A stretch of 64,000 nucleotides of DNA from Aerococcaceae bacterium DSM 111021 (GTDB lineage: Bacteria; Bacillota; Bacilli; Lactobacillales; Aerococcaceae), in assembly GCA_020112395.1 (NCBI GenBank), contig JACCEK010000001.1:310001-374000 (forward strand), written 5' to 3'. The notes beneath the pieces were generated by a model. The model had not been told where the DNA came from. It worked only from the letters and a program-made list of their open reading frames with translations, and searched no databases. Every line of letters starts with the position of its first letter. Position 1 is the first letter of the stretch. Positions 9,287-20,547 of this stretch are shown in pieces. The position numbers and the translations under genes were made by a program.

Positions 9287-9931
9287 ATGACAAACGAACC
9301 TGTATCAAAAAAGAAAGCAATATTAGTCGAAGTTTTAAATGCCGTAACTCATGGTATAGGAACTATTCTAAGTATTATTGGATTGATCTTATTAATTATT
9401 AAAGGTATAGATTTATCATCCACTCAAGCAGTTGTCGCTTACGTCATATATGGCGCTAGTTTAATCTTACTTTTTCTAAACTCTACACTTTATCATAGTT
9501 TGAGTTTCACAAAATTCAAAGATTTTTTCCAAAGATTAGATCATGGTGCAATCTACTTATTAATTGCAGGTACTTACACTCCTTATTTAATTATAGGTAT
9601 AGGTGGCCGCTTAGGTATATTTTTCTTAGTTCTGGTTTGGGGATTAGCATTGGTAGGAATTTTATTTGAATTATTTTTTATTAATAAATTTCCGCGTCTA
9701 AGTACTTACATGTACCTGGGCTTAGGATGGTTAGGTATTGGAATAATCTATCCATTGATACAAAACATTGATCTAACTGGTATATTGTTATTAGCGTTAG
9801 GTGGTATGGTATATTCCCTAGGCGTAATCTTTTATAGTATGAAGAACAACAAATGGATGCATATTATTTGGCACTTGTTTGTGATGGCTGGTGCGTTTTT
9901 CATGTATATCAGTGTTTTACTCTATGTCTAA
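9287..9931 (+). CDS. Hemolysin III / PAQR family membrane protein
   Basis: A 214-residue integral membrane protein with about seven hydrophobic segments. Family motifs are NAVTHGIGTILSIIG at about 18-32, the NSTLYHSL segment (about 66), RLDHGAIYLLIAGTYTPY (about 84) and HIIWHLFVMAGAFFMY near the C terminus. The histidines in HG, YHS, DH and WH are the conserved metal-site residues of the PAQR fold. Bacillus cereus hemolysin III gave the name; the physiological role of such proteins in other bacteria is unclear. The ATG follows GGAAAGG. The gene stands alone on the plus strand and ends in a shared terminator. Confidence 0.92.
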   Translation: MTNEPVSKKKAILVEVLNAVTHGIGTILSIIGLILLIIKGIDLSSTQAVVAYVIYGASLILLFLNSTLYHSLSFTKFKDFFQRLDHGAIYLLIAGTYTPYLIIGIGGRLGIFFLVLVWGLALVGILFELFFINKFPRLSTYMYLGLGWLGIGIIYPLIQNIDLTGILLLALGGMVYSLGVIFYSMKNNKWMHIIWHLFVMAGAFFMYISVLLYV

Positions 9932-9937
9932 AAACGC

Positions 9938-9986
9938 GAAAACACATCCATTCGTTTTGCATTAAACGAATGGATGTGTTTTTTTA
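9938..9986. terminator. Shared terminator between hlyIII and pip
   Basis: A nearly perfect inverted repeat (AACACATCCATTCGTTT arm) with a short loop and seven T on the plus strand. On the minus strand only four T follow, so it serves hlyIII best and pip less well. Confidence 0.85.
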
Positions 9987-10922
9987 TTGTGCTAAATTAT
10001 CCATAATATTCAACAAAGCTGACATCATATTCTCCTCAAATGGGGAATGCCCCGAGGATTCAACAATGTTCAATTCAGAATGAGGTAGCTTCTGTTGTAA
10101 CTCATAAGCACCACTCACCCGACAATCAACATCGTATCGACCATGAACAATATCAATAGGCGTATTTGATAAAACTGATATATTATTCAATATATAATTA
10201 TCATCATCCCAAAACATTTTATGTTTAAAGTAATGAGCTTCTAATAGCCCGAGGGATAAGTCTTGCGGTTTAACACTTGATTGAGATGTTTCTACTGGCA
10301 AATGTAAAACTATACTTGATTCCCAAGCATTCCATTGTCTACAAGCTTCATCTCTTTCGTGGTTGGATCCCTCTGTCATTAAGCTAAAATAAGCACTTAC
10401 CAGATCATCTTGGTTGTCCTCAACAATAAATGATTTATATTTTTCAAATTCTGAAGGATAAAATTCACTAGCCCCAAACTTAAATAGCCAATCAATATCT
10501 GATTGTCTCCCTAAAAATACACCTCGTAGTACAAGACGCTTTATTCTTTCATGGTATTTAATGCCATAAGCTAGAGCTAAAGTTGTACCATAACTGCCAC
10601 CAAAAACAATCCAAGAATCAATCCCAAAGTGTTTTCGAATCACTTCCAAATCCTCAACACTTGCATCTACAGTATTATTTTCTAGTGATAAAAAGGGTTT
10701 ACTGCGTCCTGTTCCTCTTTGGTCAAATAGGATGATTCGAAATCTTTCCGGGTTAAAGAAACGACGTGATTTTTCACTTATTGAACCACCTGGTCCTCCA
10801 TGAAGAAAGACCACTGGTATGCCATCAGGATTTCCACATTCTTCAATATATAGCGAATGCCTATCTGAAACATCAATATAAGTATTTTTATTAACAAGTG
10901 TATTTAAATAACCCATTGTCAT
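9984..10922 (-). CDS. pip: Proline iminopeptidase (S33)
   Basis: Removes N-terminal proline from peptides. The alpha/beta-hydrolase landmarks are FLHGGPGGSIS (oxyanion loop, about 40), LFDQRGTGRSKP (about 84), the nucleophile elbow GGSYGTTLALAY (Ser about 110), the acid in HGRYDVDC and the histidine in SSGHSPFE. The length of 312 residues matches the family. The ATG follows GGAGG by seven bases. It is 13 bases downstream of proC and probably its last cotranscribed partner; the link between proline release and proline synthesis may be meaningful. Confidence 0.94.
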   Translation of the reverse strand: MTMGYLNTLVNKNTYIDVSDRHSLYIEECGNPDGIPVVFLHGGPGGSISEKSRRFFNPERFRIILFDQRGTGRSKPFLSLENNTVDASVEDLEVIRKHFGIDSWIVFGGSYGTTLALAYGIKYHERIKRLVLRGVFLGRQSDIDWLFKFGASEFYPSEFEKYKSFIVEDNQDDLVSAYFSLMTEGSNHERDEACRQWNAWESSIVLHLPVETSQSSVKPQDLSLGLLEAHYFKHKMFWDDDNYILNNISVLSNTPIDIVHGRYDVDCRVSGAYELQQKLPHSELNIVESSGHSPFEENMMSALLNIMDNLAQ

Positions 10923-10935
10923 ATCGTCGCCTCCA

Positions 10936-11751
10936 CTATTTCTTATCTTTTGAACTCATCTCAATGGATTTATTAATAGCGGCAGTAACACCTTTGTTAA
11001 TAGCTGATTTAAAACCAGCATGTTCAAGCGCAACAATTCCTGCTATCGTCGTCCCACCTGGGCTCGTTACTCTATCTTTTAATTCACTAGGGTGTCCGCC
11101 AGATTCAATCACCATGCTAGAAGCGCCTTTTACTGCCTGCGATGCCATCTTACGACTTTGCTCACGGGATAATCCATTTTCTACACCAACGTCGCTCATT
11201 GCCTCTATAAGTTGATAAATGAACGCGGGACTAGAGCCTGCTAGCCCAGTCACTGCGTTAAATAATGATTCAGGTATTGCCTCTACAATACCAGCATTTT
11301 TTAAACTTTCTTCAAATAGATTTATCTTTTCGGTTTCGATATTCTCCGAAGTACAATAAGCAATGTAACCTTCACCTACTTCTACAGGCGTATTTGGCAT
11401 CGTTCTAATCCACTTATGAGATTCTGGTGTAAAAGCTTCTAATTGCTCAATCGATAAGCCAGCTGCCATACTAACCCATGTTTTTGGTTCAGAATCAGTT
11501 ATTAGATTATCAAGTTGATCAAAAATGTTCTGAAATTGATTGGGCTTAACGCCTATATATATTAAGTCAGACTCGTTGATGAGTTCACTTAAGGATTCAG
11601 CTCCTACAACATCAGCGCCAATCTGTTTGGCTAAGGTTGTTAGTTTTTCTTTCGTTCGATTATGTAAAATCATCTCGTGTCCCGCTCGCAGTATTGCTTT
11701 AGCAATAGCAGAACCCATGTTTCCGACTCCTATCATTCCGATTGTAGGCAT
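10936..11751 (-). CDS. proC: Pyrroline-5-carboxylate reductase
   Basis: The last step of proline synthesis: NAD(P)H-dependent reduction of pyrroline-5-carboxylate. The dinucleotide-binding motif IGVGNMGSAIAKA starts at residue 7. The C-terminal dimer domain carries the ProC signature, with LAGSSPAFIYQLIEAMSD and SPGGTTIAGI. The length of 271 residues is normal. GAGGG precedes the ATG. proA and proB are not in the window. Confidence 0.95.
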   Translation of the reverse strand: MPTIGMIGVGNMGSAIAKAILRAGHEMILHNRTKEKLTTLAKQIGADVVGAESLSELINESDLIYIGVKPNQFQNIFDQLDNLITDSEPKTWVSMAAGLSIEQLEAFTPESHKWIRTMPNTPVEVGEGYIAYCTSENIETEKINLFEESLKNAGIVEAIPESLFNAVTGLAGSSPAFIYQLIEAMSDVGVENGLSREQSRKMASQAVKGASSMVIESGGHPSELKDRVTSPGGTTIAGIVALEHAGFKSAINKGVTAAINKSIEMSSKDKK

Positions 11752-11767
11752 TATATCCCTCTTCTTT

Positions 11768-13066
11768 CTAATCTAATCCCACGCGTTTAAAGATTGTGTC
11801 TACTTGTGTTAAATGATAAGACGAATCAAATAATTTATCAATTTCATCTTTCGATAACTTCTCATTTATAATTTCATTCGACTTAACTAATTCCTCAAAT
11901 GATTCTGATTCATCCCATGCAATTTTAGTTAAAGGTTGGACTAAATCATATGCTGCTTCACGAGTTAAACCGGCATCTATCAATGTTAGCATAACACGTT
12001 GCGAATAGATTAAACCATATGTTTTGTCCATATTTTGTTGCATATTCTCAGGTAGGACAGTTAAGCTTTCAATAATCTTTGCAAATCTATTTATTTGGTA
12101 GTTTAGTAATGTTGTCGTATCGGGTAATATAATACGCTCAGCTGATGAATGTGAAATATCTCGTTCATGCCATAATGCCACATTCTCGAATGCTGGTGTA
12201 ATGTAACCACGCATCACACGCGCTAGACCAGTAACGTTTTCACTCCCAATTGGGTTTCGTTTATGAGGCATTGCCGAAGAACCTTTTTGACCTGCAGCAA
12301 AAAACTCTTCGACTTCACGAGTTTCAGTTTTTTGTAAACCTCTGATCTCAGTCGCAAAACGTTCAATACTTGTACCAATTAATGCGATAACCGCTACATA
12401 ATGAGCGTGTAAATCACGAGGTAAAACTTGTGTTGAAATATCTTGTGCGCGAATCCCTAATTGTTTACATACAAATGCTTCAACTTCAGGGGGTGTATTT
12501 GCGAAAGATCCAACTGCACCACTCATTTTACCAGCTTCAACATCTTTAGCTGCTTCTTCAAAACGTTTTTGATTTCGTTTTAATTCTGAGTAGAATCCTG
12601 CTAATTTCAATCCAAAAGTCGTTGGTTCTGCATGAACACCATGAGTTCGACCCATTTGAATTGTATATTTATGTTGCTTTGCTTTTTCCCCTACAACGTC
12701 AATGATATGTTGAAGATCTTTACGTAAGATATCATTGACTTGCTTTAATTGGAACCCATAGGCCGTATCAACTACATCTGTACTTGTTAAACCATAATGA
12801 ATCCATTTACTCTCATCGCCTAAACTCTCACTGACACATCGAGTAAAAGCAACAACGTCATGTCGTGTTTCTTCTTCGATTTCTAAGATTCTATCAACCG
12901 TAAAAGATGCATTTTTTCTAATTTTGTCTACATCTTCTTGTGGTATTTCCCCTAAGTTTGCCCATGCTTGACATGCTTCTATCTCAACATCTAACCATGT
13001 TTCATATTTCTTCTCAAGTGACCATATATTTTTCATTTCTGGCCGTGTATAACGTTCTATTGTCAT
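11768..13066 (-). CDS. purB: Adenylosuccinate lyase
   Basis: Catalyses two fumarate-releasing steps in purine synthesis (SAICAR to AICAR and adenylosuccinate to AMP). The superfamily signature [11 protein letters not shown] is at about 262-272, and the other conserved regions are [13 protein letters not shown] and [12 protein letters not shown]. The length of 432 residues is normal. Its ATG shares one base with the folA stop (TAATG), so translation is coupled. It sits with thyA and folA rather than with the purine operon. Confidence 0.97.
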   Translation of the reverse strand: MTIERYTRPEMKNIWSLEKKYETWLDVEIEACQAWANLGEIPQEDVDKIRKNASFTVDRILEIEEETRHDVVAFTRCVSESLGDESKWIHYGLTSTDVVDTAYGFQLKQVNDILRKDLQHIIDVVGEKAKQHKYTIQMGRTHGVHAEPTTFGLKLAGFYSELKRNQKRFEEAAKDVEAGKMSGAVGSFANTPPEVEAFVCKQLGIRAQDISTQVLPRDLHAHYVAVIALIGTSIERFATEIRGLQKTETREVEEFFAAGQKGSSAMPHKRNPIGSENVTGLARVMRGYITPAFENVALWHERDISHSSAERIILPDTTTLLNYQINRFAKIIESLTVLPENMQQNMDKTYGLIYSQRVMLTLIDAGLTREAAYDLVQPLTKIAWDESESFEELVKSNEIINEKLSKDEIDKLFDSSYHLTQVDTIFKRVGLD

Positions 13067-13566
13067 TATTTATCCTCTTTCTTACGTTCCCACCACTCAT
13101 AACGGTGAGTGTGAATATTTTTTTCATCTGTTTCGCCTTGAAGCACTTTGGTTAACTCCCAATTCGTGGTGTCAATTTCTGGCATAACAACATCACTCGG
13201 AAAGTTCTCCTCTATGACTGTTCTAACAATTTTGTCAGCATAATTAACCAACTCTAAGAAAACTTTTGCACCACCTATGACCATCAAATTATTGTTGGCA
13301 GATAATTCTAACGCTTCTTCAACTGTATGAATAACCATAAGCCCAGGTATATCTTGTCCATATGTCTTGTCTGTTGTGAGTACAACGGTTTTTCGACCAG
13401 GGAGCAAACGTTTGTTCATGGCTTCAAATGTTCGACGCCCCATTAACATAGTATGTCCCATTGTTGTTTCTTTAAAAAACTTTAAATCATTCGGTAAATT
13501 CCAAGGCAAATCGTTTTGGTAACCAATTCCACCGTTTAAATCTTGTGCATACACAAAAGTTATCAT
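13066..13566 (-). CDS. folA: Dihydrofolate reductase
   Basis: Regenerates tetrahydrofolate from the dihydrofolate made by ThyA. Family motifs are [41 protein letters not shown] and MVIGGAKVF with the conserved GG. The active-site acid is the aspartate in LPNDL (about 27). The length of 166 residues is that of chromosomal enzymes. It lies 12 bases after thyA, a very common pairing in Lactobacillales, and overlaps purB by one base. Confidence 0.97.
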   Translation of the reverse strand: MITFVYAQDLNGGIGYQNDLPWNLPNDLKFFKETTMGHTMLMGRRTFEAMNKRLLPGRKTVVLTTDKTYGQDIPGLMVIHTVEEALELSANNNLMVIGGAKVFLELVNYADKIVRTVIEENFPSDVVMPEIDTTNWELTKVLQGETDEKNIHTHRYEWWERKKEDK

Positions 13567-13578
13567 TCTTTCACTTCC

Positions 13579-14523
13579 TTAAACTGCTATGGGTGCTTTA
13601 ATTGAAGGATGGGGTTTATAACCTTCTACTTTAATATCATTGGTATCAATTTGATCTATTGGTGCATCACTATTTATAACTAAAGTCGGTAACTGGCGAA
13701 CGTCACGCTCTAATAATAAATTAGCTTGCTCAATATGATTAGAATAAAGGTGTGCATCACCTATAGTATGAACAAAATCTCCGACTTCTAATCCAGTTTC
13801 GCGTGCAATAAGATGTGTTAGTAAGGCATAACTAGCTATATTAAATGGAATACCTAAAAATACATCCCCACTTCGTTGATATAATTGACAACTCAACTTA
13901 CCATCCGCAACGTAGAATTGAAATAAAGTATGGCATGGTGGTAAAGCAGCTGTCGGAACATCTTCAGGATTCCAAGCCGTCACAATATGTCGTCTTGAAT
14001 CAGGATTAGTCTTTATTTGTTCAATGACTGTTCTGATTTGGTCTAATGTATCGCCATTGCGCAATTCCCAAGCACGCCACTGTTTACCGTATACATCACC
14101 TAAGGGACCAAACTTCTCACTAAAATCATCGTCATTTAATATTTTTTCTTGAAATTTACTCATCTCGGAATCATAAATCGCTTTGAACTCTTCATCATCT
14201 AATACTCGCAGGCCAAAATCAGTCATATCAGGACCTTTATAGTCATCACTTTCGACATAATTTTTAAATGCCCACTCATCCCATATGTGATTATTGTGTT
14301 CTAATAAGTAGCGTATATTCGTATCTCCACGCAAAAACCATAATAATTCAGATTTAATTAGCCCAAATGGTACACGTTTTGATGTCAGTAAAGGAAACCC
14401 TTCTTGTAAGTTAAAACGCATTTGGTGACCAAAAAGACTAACGGTTCCAACCCCTGTACGATCTTCTTTCTTCGTACCCTCGTTTAATACTTTTCTAACT
14501 AGTTCTTGATATTGCGTTGTCAT
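13579..14523 (-). CDS. thyA: Thymidylate synthase
   Basis: Methylates dUMP to dTMP using methylene-tetrahydrofolate. The active-site cysteine lies in [12 protein letters not shown]. The folate and dUMP sites are seen in [21 protein letters not shown] and GDAHLYSNH, and the C terminus IKAPIAV is intact. An ATG four codons upstream (14535) directly abuts the AGAAAGG ribosome binding site, so the ATG at 14523 is preferred. It lies 17 bases after the ABC-F gene and forms a one-carbon unit with folA. Confidence 0.96.
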   Translation of the reverse strand: MTTQYQELVRKVLNEGTKKEDRTGVGTVSLFGHQMRFNLQEGFPLLTSKRVPFGLIKSELLWFLRGDTNIRYLLEHNNHIWDEWAFKNYVESDDYKGPDMTDFGLRVLDDEEFKAIYDSEMSKFQEKILNDDDFSEKFGPLGDVYGKQWRAWELRNGDTLDQIRTVIEQIKTNPDSRRHIVTAWNPEDVPTAALPPCHTLFQFYVADGKLSCQLYQRSGDVFLGIPFNIASYALLTHLIARETGLEVGDFVHTIGDAHLYSNHIEQANLLLERDVRQLPTLVINSDAPIDQIDTNDIKVEGYKPHPSIKAPIAV

Positions 14524-14540
14524 TTGTTTACTCATCCTTT

Positions 14541-16442
14541 CTAAAGTGAAAGTTCACTTAAGTACTCGTAACGGTCATAGTACTCTAGTAAAGCTAACTC
14601 TAGCGACTCTAATCTTTCTTGTAATTCCATTAACTTGAACGCATCGCTACCTTGTGATCCCATTTCTGTCTGGATAGTTTCAATTTCTGTTTCAGTATCT
14701 TCAATATCTTTTTCTATCGTTGCCCATTCTTTCTTCTCGTGATAAGACATTCGCTTCTTATCTTTTTTATCAGTCACCTCTTTTTCAAGTACTGCTTTTG
14801 TTGCAACTTTATTATCTACTTTAGTAACTTGATTCGATTCTTTACGTTGAGTTTCTAAGTAATCGCTGTAGTTTCCATATATTAAACTAAATTGTCCATG
14901 CCCTTGAACGTCTAATAATTGGTCGACCGTCTTATCAATAAAATAACGATCATGAGAAACGATTATTACCACTCCGACAAATGAATCTAAATAATCTTCA
15001 AGAACTGTCAATGTTTCAATATCTAAATCATTCGTCGGCTCATCTAAAAACAATACGTTTGGCTCTTGAATTAATAAAGTTAGCAAATATAATCTACGTC
15101 GCTCACCACCAGATAAATACTTAATTTGTGTACCGTGAGTCACACGTGGAAAATTAAACTGTTCTAACATTGAAGCAGCTGAAACTGATTGACCGCCATC
15201 TGATTGGAATTCATCCGCGATTTGTGTTAAATATTTAAGAACACGCATCTCGCCAGGTAAATCTTGATCTAATTGGCGGTAATAAGCAATCTTAACTGTT
15301 TGCCCAATCTCGTAGACCCCGCTCTTAATTGGATGTAAGCCCGCTAGAGTATTCAAGAAAGTTGATTTTCCAACACCATTTTCTCCAATTATGCCAAGGC
15401 GCTCACCTTTAACAAAGCTTTTCGTAAAGTTCTCAATAACTGTTTTATCACCAATTTCAATAGATACATTTTCTAAATCCATAATCCGTTGTCCAATTCG
15501 CTGTTGATCAAAGTTAAAATCAATTGTTTCTTCTGCCTTATTACGCGAATCAATGGTATCTTTTAAGTCGTCAAATCGATTAATACGAGCTTGTTGTTTA
15601 GTTGTTCTAGCTTTTGCCCCTTTACGCATCCAACCTAACTCTTGTTGGAATAAACGATTTTGTTTTTCTTGCATTCGTTCATTATTGGCGGCTTCCTCAC
15701 TTCGTTTAATTAAATACGCTTGATAATTCCCCGTGTATTCTCTCAGTTGACCAAAGCTTAACTCAATTATTTTGTTCACTGATCTCTCTAAGAAATATCG
15801 ATCATGTGTCACTAACAAAAGCGCCCCTTTATATGATGCTAAATACTTCTCTAACCACTGTATTGAATCAATATCAAGGTGGTTGGTCGGCTCATCTAAT
15901 ATTAATAAATCCGGTTCAGATATAAGTACTTGAGCAATCCCGATACGTTTACGTTCTCCACCAGAACATGTTGACACTGAACGACTTAAATCTTTTAGAC
16001 CTAATTGGTTCAATACGGTTTTCGCATTCACTTCTATTTCCCAACCATTATTTAAATTCATATCGTCACTCATCTTAGTGAAACGATCAAAGTAAGTCAT
16101 GTTTTCTGGTTCATTTTCTAAATCTAACCGAGCTTTTTCATAATGCAATAATTTCTGTATTTGAGGTGCTGGACTATCATATACAGTCTCCAAAATAGTT
16201 TTATTCTCATCTAATTCTGGATGTTGGTCTAAGTATCCGATACGATAATCATTAGGTTTTACAATTTCACCATCATCATAATTGTCAATATTTGCAATGA
16301 CTTTTAACAATGAACTTTTCCCCGTACCGTTAGCTCCTATTAGTCCAATCCGATCTCCCGTACGTATAGATAGATTTACTCCACCTAATAATGTCTTTGT
16401 TCCATAAGTTTTATGTAAATTAGTTATTTTTATTTCTTTCAT
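14541..16442 (-). CDS. yfmR: ABC-F translation factor, YfmR/Uup type
   Basis: A soluble protein with two ATP-binding cassettes and no membrane part. Family members act on the ribosome, and YfmR of Bacillus helps relieve stalling together with EF-P. Walker A motifs are GANGTGKS (about 36) and GENGVGKS (about 353); both cassettes have SGGER and LDEPTN sequences. Between the two cassettes is a charged linker containing [17 protein letters not shown], which resembles the Uup group. A coiled-coil C-terminal domain ends the protein. The start at 16442 is set by AGGAG seven bases before it; an in-frame GTG upstream lacks such a site. Assignment among ABC-F subgroups rests on motif memory, not on a tree. 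Confidence 0.88.
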   Translation of the reverse strand: MKEIKITNLHKTYGTKTLLGGVNLSIRTGDRIGLIGANGTGKSSLLKVIANIDNYDDGEIVKPNDYRIGYLDQHPELDENKTILETVYDSPAPQIQKLLHYEKARLDLENEPENMTYFDRFTKMSDDMNLNNGWEIEVNAKTVLNQLGLKDLSRSVSTCSGGERKRIGIAQVLISEPDLLILDEPTNHLDIDSIQWLEKYLASYKGALLLVTHDRYFLERSVNKIIELSFGQLREYTGNYQAYLIKRSEEAANNERMQEKQNRLFQQELGWMRKGAKARTTKQQARINRFDDLKDTIDSRNKAEETIDFNFDQQRIGQRIMDLENVSIEIGDKTVIENFTKSFVKGERLGIIGENGVGKSTFLNTLAGLHPIKSGVYEIGQTVKIAYYRQLDQDLPGEMRVLKYLTQIADEFQSDGGQSVSAASMLEQFNFPRVTHGTQIKYLSGGERRRLYLLTLLIQEPNVLFLDEPTNDLDIETLTVLEDYLDSFVGVVIIVSHDRYFIDKTVDQLLDVQGHGQFSLIYGNYSDYLETQRKESNQVTKVDNKVATKAVLEKEVTDKKDKKRMSYHEKKEWATIEKDIEDTETEIETIQTEMGSQGSDAFKLMELQERLESLELALLEYYDRYEYLSELSL

Positions 16443-16540
16443 ATCAAAACTCCTCGCTAAATTCACTATATTATAACATAGAACGGATTAGACTATTTTA
16501 AAATGATGCACTTTATTTGTCTATTAATGCTTTACAAAAT

Positions 16541-16567
16541 AAAAAACCAGGAACCATAAGTTCCTGG
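16541..16567 (-). terminator. Terminator of the ABC exporter
   Basis: Minus strand: CCAGGAAC and GTTCCTGG arms around a five-base loop, followed by six T. Confidence 0.88.
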
Positions 16568-16573
16568 ACATAA

Positions 16574-18292
16574 TTACCCTTTGCCAAATTGACTTCGATA
16601 TAAATCTGCATACACACTATTTCGAGCTAATAATTCGTCATGCGTTCCATCTTCCATGATACCTTGAGGTGTCACTACGATAATTCGATCAGCATTAGTG
16701 ATTGTTGCTAATCGATGCGCAATGACTAATGATGTTCTACCTTGTGACAATTCATCAAGTGACGCTTGAATAAACCTTTCAGTAGCTGTATCCAATGCAC
16801 TCGTTGCTTCATCAAGAATGAGAATTTTAGGGTTCTTCAAGAAAATTCTTGCGATAGACAGACGTTGCTTTTGCCCACCTGATAAAGAGACCCCTCGTTC
16901 ACCAATCTGTGTATTAATACCATCTGGTAAATTTGAAATCACTTCACGTAATTTTGCTGAATTAATCGCAGCTTCAACTTCTTCATCAGTTGCATCTAAT
17001 CGTCCGTATAACACATTCTCTTTAATCGTGCCGTCGAATAAAAAAACATCTTGTTGAACAATCCCTATTTGTTTACGTAATGATTGCATCGTAACATCTT
17101 TTATATCAATGCCATCTATATTTATTTGTCCGTCCGAAATTTCATAAAAACGAGGTAATAAGTTCACGAGTGTTGTCTTTCCAGAGCCACTTGGGCCAAC
17201 AAATGCTACAGTTTGACCGGCCTTAATGTCTATATTAACTTTTTCAAGCACAGGTCTTTCTTGACTATAACCAAAAGAGACATTTTCATAACGAATATTC
17301 CCTGAAAACTCTGGTGCTTCTTTTGCATTTTCGCTATCGATAATATCTGGTTGTTTACTTAACTCTTCTTGTAACCTCATAAAACCTGCATAGCCCTTTG
17401 GATAAACTTCTAACATTGCATTTATTCTTTCAAGTGGACGAACAAATACATTAGAAAGTAATATGTACCCAACTAATTCTCCGATAGTTAACTCTCCGAT
17501 TATTATATAGTAAGAGCCGGCAATTAATGCGAATAAGTTAATCAGTCGCATAATAATATAATTAAATGAAAAGCTAATTGCCATAGAATTGTAAAAATCA
17601 ACCATAGTTAAACGATAGCGTTCAGCTAAATCTGTGAAAATATTCTTCTCAAAATCTTCATTAGCAAAAGCCTTCACTACCCGCATACCACTAATAGAAT
17701 TTTGGATACCTGCATTAAAATGCCCTAGGTTTTGTTTAATACTCATATTAACCTTGACCATTCTCCGACTAAATATGCCAAGCATAATTCCCAATATTGG
17801 AATTAAGGCCACAGTCATTAATGCAAGAGGCACATGAACATTCAACATGAGTAAAAATGCACCCACTAAAGTCATTATTGTAATGAAAACATCCTCCGGA
17901 CCATGATGAGCTAATTCACTAATCTCAAATAAATCTGTCGTAATTCGACTCATTAAGTCCCCTGTTTTCATCTTATCAAAATAAGCATACGATTGTTTCT
18001 GAAAATGCCCAAATAACTCACGACGCATATCTGTTTCAATATAGCTTCCAAATAAATGTCCAATAGATACTACAATATAATTCATCGTTGTATTAAATAA
18101 GTATAATGCTAATAAAAGTACCGAGAACATGACTATATGGCGTAGATTACCTTGTGGTAAAATTTGATCAATCACCATATTTACTGCAATTGGAAAGAAT
18201 AGTTCCAATATTGCTGAAAGTACCGCACAAAAAAAGTCTATGATAAATAATTTTTTGTAAGGTGTGTAATAAGAGAAAAATTTTTTTAACAT
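16574..18292 (-). CDS. ABC exporter, fused membrane and ATPase half-transporter
   Basis: A 572-residue half-transporter of the Sav1866/MsbA class that would work as a homodimer. Six membrane helices fill residues 1-300. The nucleotide-binding domain has Walker A GPSGSGKTTL (about 363), Q-loop QQDVFLF, signature LSGGQKQR, Walker B ILILDEATSALD and the switch AHRL. The substrate cannot be told from the sequence; homologues export drugs, lipids or peptides. It is flanked by terminators on both sides, so it is its own transcription unit. It lies directly downstream of the tiny LPXTG gene, but a strong terminator separates the two. Confidence 0.93.
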   Translation of the reverse strand: MLKKFFSYYTPYKKLFIIDFFCAVLSAILELFFPIAVNMVIDQILPQGNLRHIVMFSVLLLALYLFNTTMNYIVVSIGHLFGSYIETDMRRELFGHFQKQSYAYFDKMKTGDLMSRITTDLFEISELAHHGPEDVFITIMTLVGAFLLMLNVHVPLALMTVALIPILGIMLGIFSRRMVKVNMSIKQNLGHFNAGIQNSISGMRVVKAFANEDFEKNIFTDLAERYRLTMVDFYNSMAISFSFNYIIMRLINLFALIAGSYYIIIGELTIGELVGYILLSNVFVRPLERINAMLEVYPKGYAGFMRLQEELSKQPDIIDSENAKEAPEFSGNIRYENVSFGYSQERPVLEKVNIDIKAGQTVAFVGPSGSGKTTLVNLLPRFYEISDGQINIDGIDIKDVTMQSLRKQIGIVQQDVFLFDGTIKENVLYGRLDATDEEVEAAINSAKLREVISNLPDGINTQIGERGVSLSGGQKQRLSIARIFLKNPKILILDEATSALDTATERFIQASLDELSQGRTSLVIAHRLATITNADRIIVVTPQGIMEDGTHDELLARNSVYADLYRSQFGKG

Positions 18293-18362
18293 AGTATAAC
18301 TCCTTCGACATTAAATCACTAATCATTCTACCTCAATGATATAGTAATTTCAAAGCAATAAA

Positions 18363-18403
18363 ATAAAAAAGCATGGTTTTGAAATTACTCAAATACCATG
18401 CTA
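18363..18403 (-). terminator. Terminator of the small LPXTG gene
   Basis: Minus strand: AGCATGG and CCATGCT arms around an 18-base loop, then TTTTTTATTT. Confidence 0.8.
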
Positions 18404-18423
18404 ACAAATTATTTCAATATGTA

Positions 18424-18606
18424 TTACTTTTTATTTCTTGAAGATACAACCAACCAGATTCCAGCTACAACCGCAACTGCTGCAATTAGAATTAAAATCC
18501 AACTGTTTGCTTCTCCAGTATTAGGCAATACTTCCATTGCATTAACTTCTACAGGGAAGAACATGAATAAAGTTAGTATATAACTAAATAAAAATGTTTT
18601 CTTCAT
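18424..18606 (-). CDS. Tiny LPXTG sortase substrate (60 aa)
   Basis: The product is almost only a secretion and sorting device. It has a signal peptide (MKKTFLFSYILTLFMFF, then a VNA cleavage box ending near residue 23), seven residues ending in the sortase motif LPNTG (27-31), a hydrophobic segment (about 36-54) and the charged tail SSRNKK. After signal peptidase and sortase A cleavage only about MEVLPNT would stay on the cell wall. ATG at 18606 follows AGGAG by seven bases; an earlier ATG five codons up overlaps that site. It is 56 bases after fhs with no terminator between. It could be the relic of a larger surface protein or a genuine small peptide; no homologue was recognised. Confidence 0.75.
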   Translation of the reverse strand: MKKTFLFSYILTLFMFFPVEVNAMEVLPNTGEANSWILILIAAVAVVAGIWLVVSSRNKK

Positions 18607-18662
18607 AAGAATACTCCTCATCTACAAAATGTTTCATTCATCATATATTATATGTAATATGA

Positions 18663-20339
18663 TTAGAATAAGCCAGTTATATTCCCTTTAACATCAACAT
18701 CAATACCTTCTGCTGATGGTTTCTTTGGTAATCCTGGCATAGTCATAATTGTTCCTGTAATTGCAACAATAAATCCTGCACCAGCCGAAAGTCGTAATTC
18801 ATTAATATGAATATCAAAATTAGTTGGCGCTCCAATTAATGAAGCTATGTCAGATAAAGAATATTGTGTTTTTGCCATACATACCGGTAGGTCACCAAAG
18901 CCAGCACCCTCAATTTCTTTCAGCTGTCTCACAGCTTTCTTAGATAATACTGCACCATTTCCGCCATAAACCTTTTTCACGATTTGGTTTACTTTATCAA
19001 CTAAAGACGTATTTAATTCATAGGCATATTTTAGCTGGGTATTATTATCACATGCATCCACAACTAATTGTGCTAGTTCAATTGCACCATCACCACCATG
19101 TTCCCATACTTTAGCTACAGCAGCGCTTATCCCCCATTCTTGACAGGCATCTAAGATAACTTGAATTTCAGCATCCGTATCGGTGTAAAAATGATTAATA
19201 CCTACTACCGTATTTAAATTAAACTCTTCTCTCATTGTATGAATATGGTGTTTAAGATTAATAAGTCCTTTTTTCACAGCTTCGACATTCTCTTCATTTA
19301 AATGTTTTTTAGAAACGCCACCATGCATTTTCAATGCTTTAACAGTTGCTACAACGACAACAGCATCAGGCGAAATATCTGCTGTTCTACACTTTATGTC
19401 AATGAATTTCTCAGCACCTAAATCGGCACCAAATCCAGCTTCAGTCACAGTATAATCACCATAATACATAGCATGCTTGGTTGCTGATATACTATTACAT
19501 CCATGAGCAATGTTTGCAAATGGACCACCATGGATAAATGCCGGTGTATTCTCTAGTGTTTGAACTAAATTAGGCTTAAAAGCATCAACTAATAGAGCGG
19601 TCACAGCCCCTGCACCCTTTAATTGTGCTACAGTAACAGGTTGGTTGTCATAATCATATGCCACTATGATTCGATTAATTCTTTGTTTCAAATCAGATAA
19701 GTCTTCCGCCAAACAAAAAATAGCCATAATTTCAGAAGCTACAGTGATATCATAACCATCTTCTCTAGGCACTCCATTCGTTGAGCCATTCAGCCCATTA
19801 ACAATATGTCGCAATTGACGATCATTCATATCAACAACGCGTTTCCAATGTATCTTTCGTGAATCTATTTTTAATTCATTACCATGATGAATATGATTAT
19901 CTAATAATGCAGAAATTAAATTATGAGCTGAAGAAATTGCATGGAAATCACCCGTAAAATGTAAGTTAATATCTTCCATTGGTATAACTTGAGCATACCC
20001 GCCTCCAGCAGCACCACCCTTCATTCCGAATACGGGACCTAATGAAGGTTCTCGAAGAGCAAGGACTGATTTCTTACCAATTTTTGCTAATCCATCCGCA
20101 AGTCCAACAGATACTGTTGTTTTTCCTTCTCCAGCAGGAGTTGGTGAAATTGCTGTAACTAAAATGAGCTTTCCTTTATTTTCATTGAACATTTCCTGGC
20201 TTATATCCACATCAATCTTCGCTTTATGATAGCCATATGGAATAAATTCTTCATCTGTTATTCCTAACTGTTCAACAATTTTTTTAATAGGCTGTATATT
20301 AGCTTGCTTTGCAATCTGACTATCTGTTAAATGACTCAA
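18663..20339 (-). CDS. fhs: Formate--tetrahydrofolate ligase
   Basis: Makes 10-formyl-tetrahydrofolate from formate and ATP, feeding purine and fMet-tRNA synthesis. The ATP loop [18 protein letters not shown] is at about 63-80, followed by [20 protein letters not shown], a strong family signature. The TTG at 20339 is chosen because AGGAG lies seven bases upstream, giving 558 residues, the normal length; a longer reading with a TTG at 20369 lacks a site. A TATAAT at 20373-20378 lies upstream. It stands alone as a one-carbon gene, away from thyA-folA. Confidence 0.96.
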   Translation of the reverse strand: MSHLTDSQIAKQANIQPIKKIVEQLGITDEEFIPYGYHKAKIDVDISQEMFNENKGKLILVTAISPTPAGEGKTTVSVGLADGLAKIGKKSVLALREPSLGPVFGMKGGAAGGGYAQVIPMEDINLHFTGDFHAISSAHNLISALLDNHIHHGNELKIDSRKIHWKRVVDMNDRQLRHIVNGLNGSTNGVPREDGYDITVASEIMAIFCLAEDLSDLKQRINRIIVAYDYDNQPVTVAQLKGAGAVTALLVDAFKPNLVQTLENTPAFIHGGPFANIAHGCNSISATKHAMYYGDYTVTEAGFGADLGAEKFIDIKCRTADISPDAVVVVATVKALKMHGGVSKKHLNEENVEAVKKGLINLKHHIHTMREEFNLNTVVGINHFYTDTDAEIQVILDACQEWGISAAVAKVWEHGGDGAIELAQLVVDACDNNTQLKYAYELNTSLVDKVNQIVKKVYGGNGAVLSKKAVRQLKEIEGAGFGDLPVCMAKTQYSLSDIASLIGAPTNFDIHINELRLSAGAGFIVAITGTIMTMPGLPKKPSAEGIDVDVKGNITGLF

Positions 20340-20547
20340 ATAACCACTCCTCGTTAATAATGTGTTCAATACATTATAACATATAAGAGCGGTTGCATAG
20401 CATTACGGATAATTCATTTATAAATACCTCTCAAAATATTCGTATTTCTTACATTAATAAAACCAGATGTAAAATTAAAAGCATATTGTTTTAAATTAGA
20501 TTAAAGAATTAGCTAAAATATATACGTATTTACTGCGTATAATTGAT

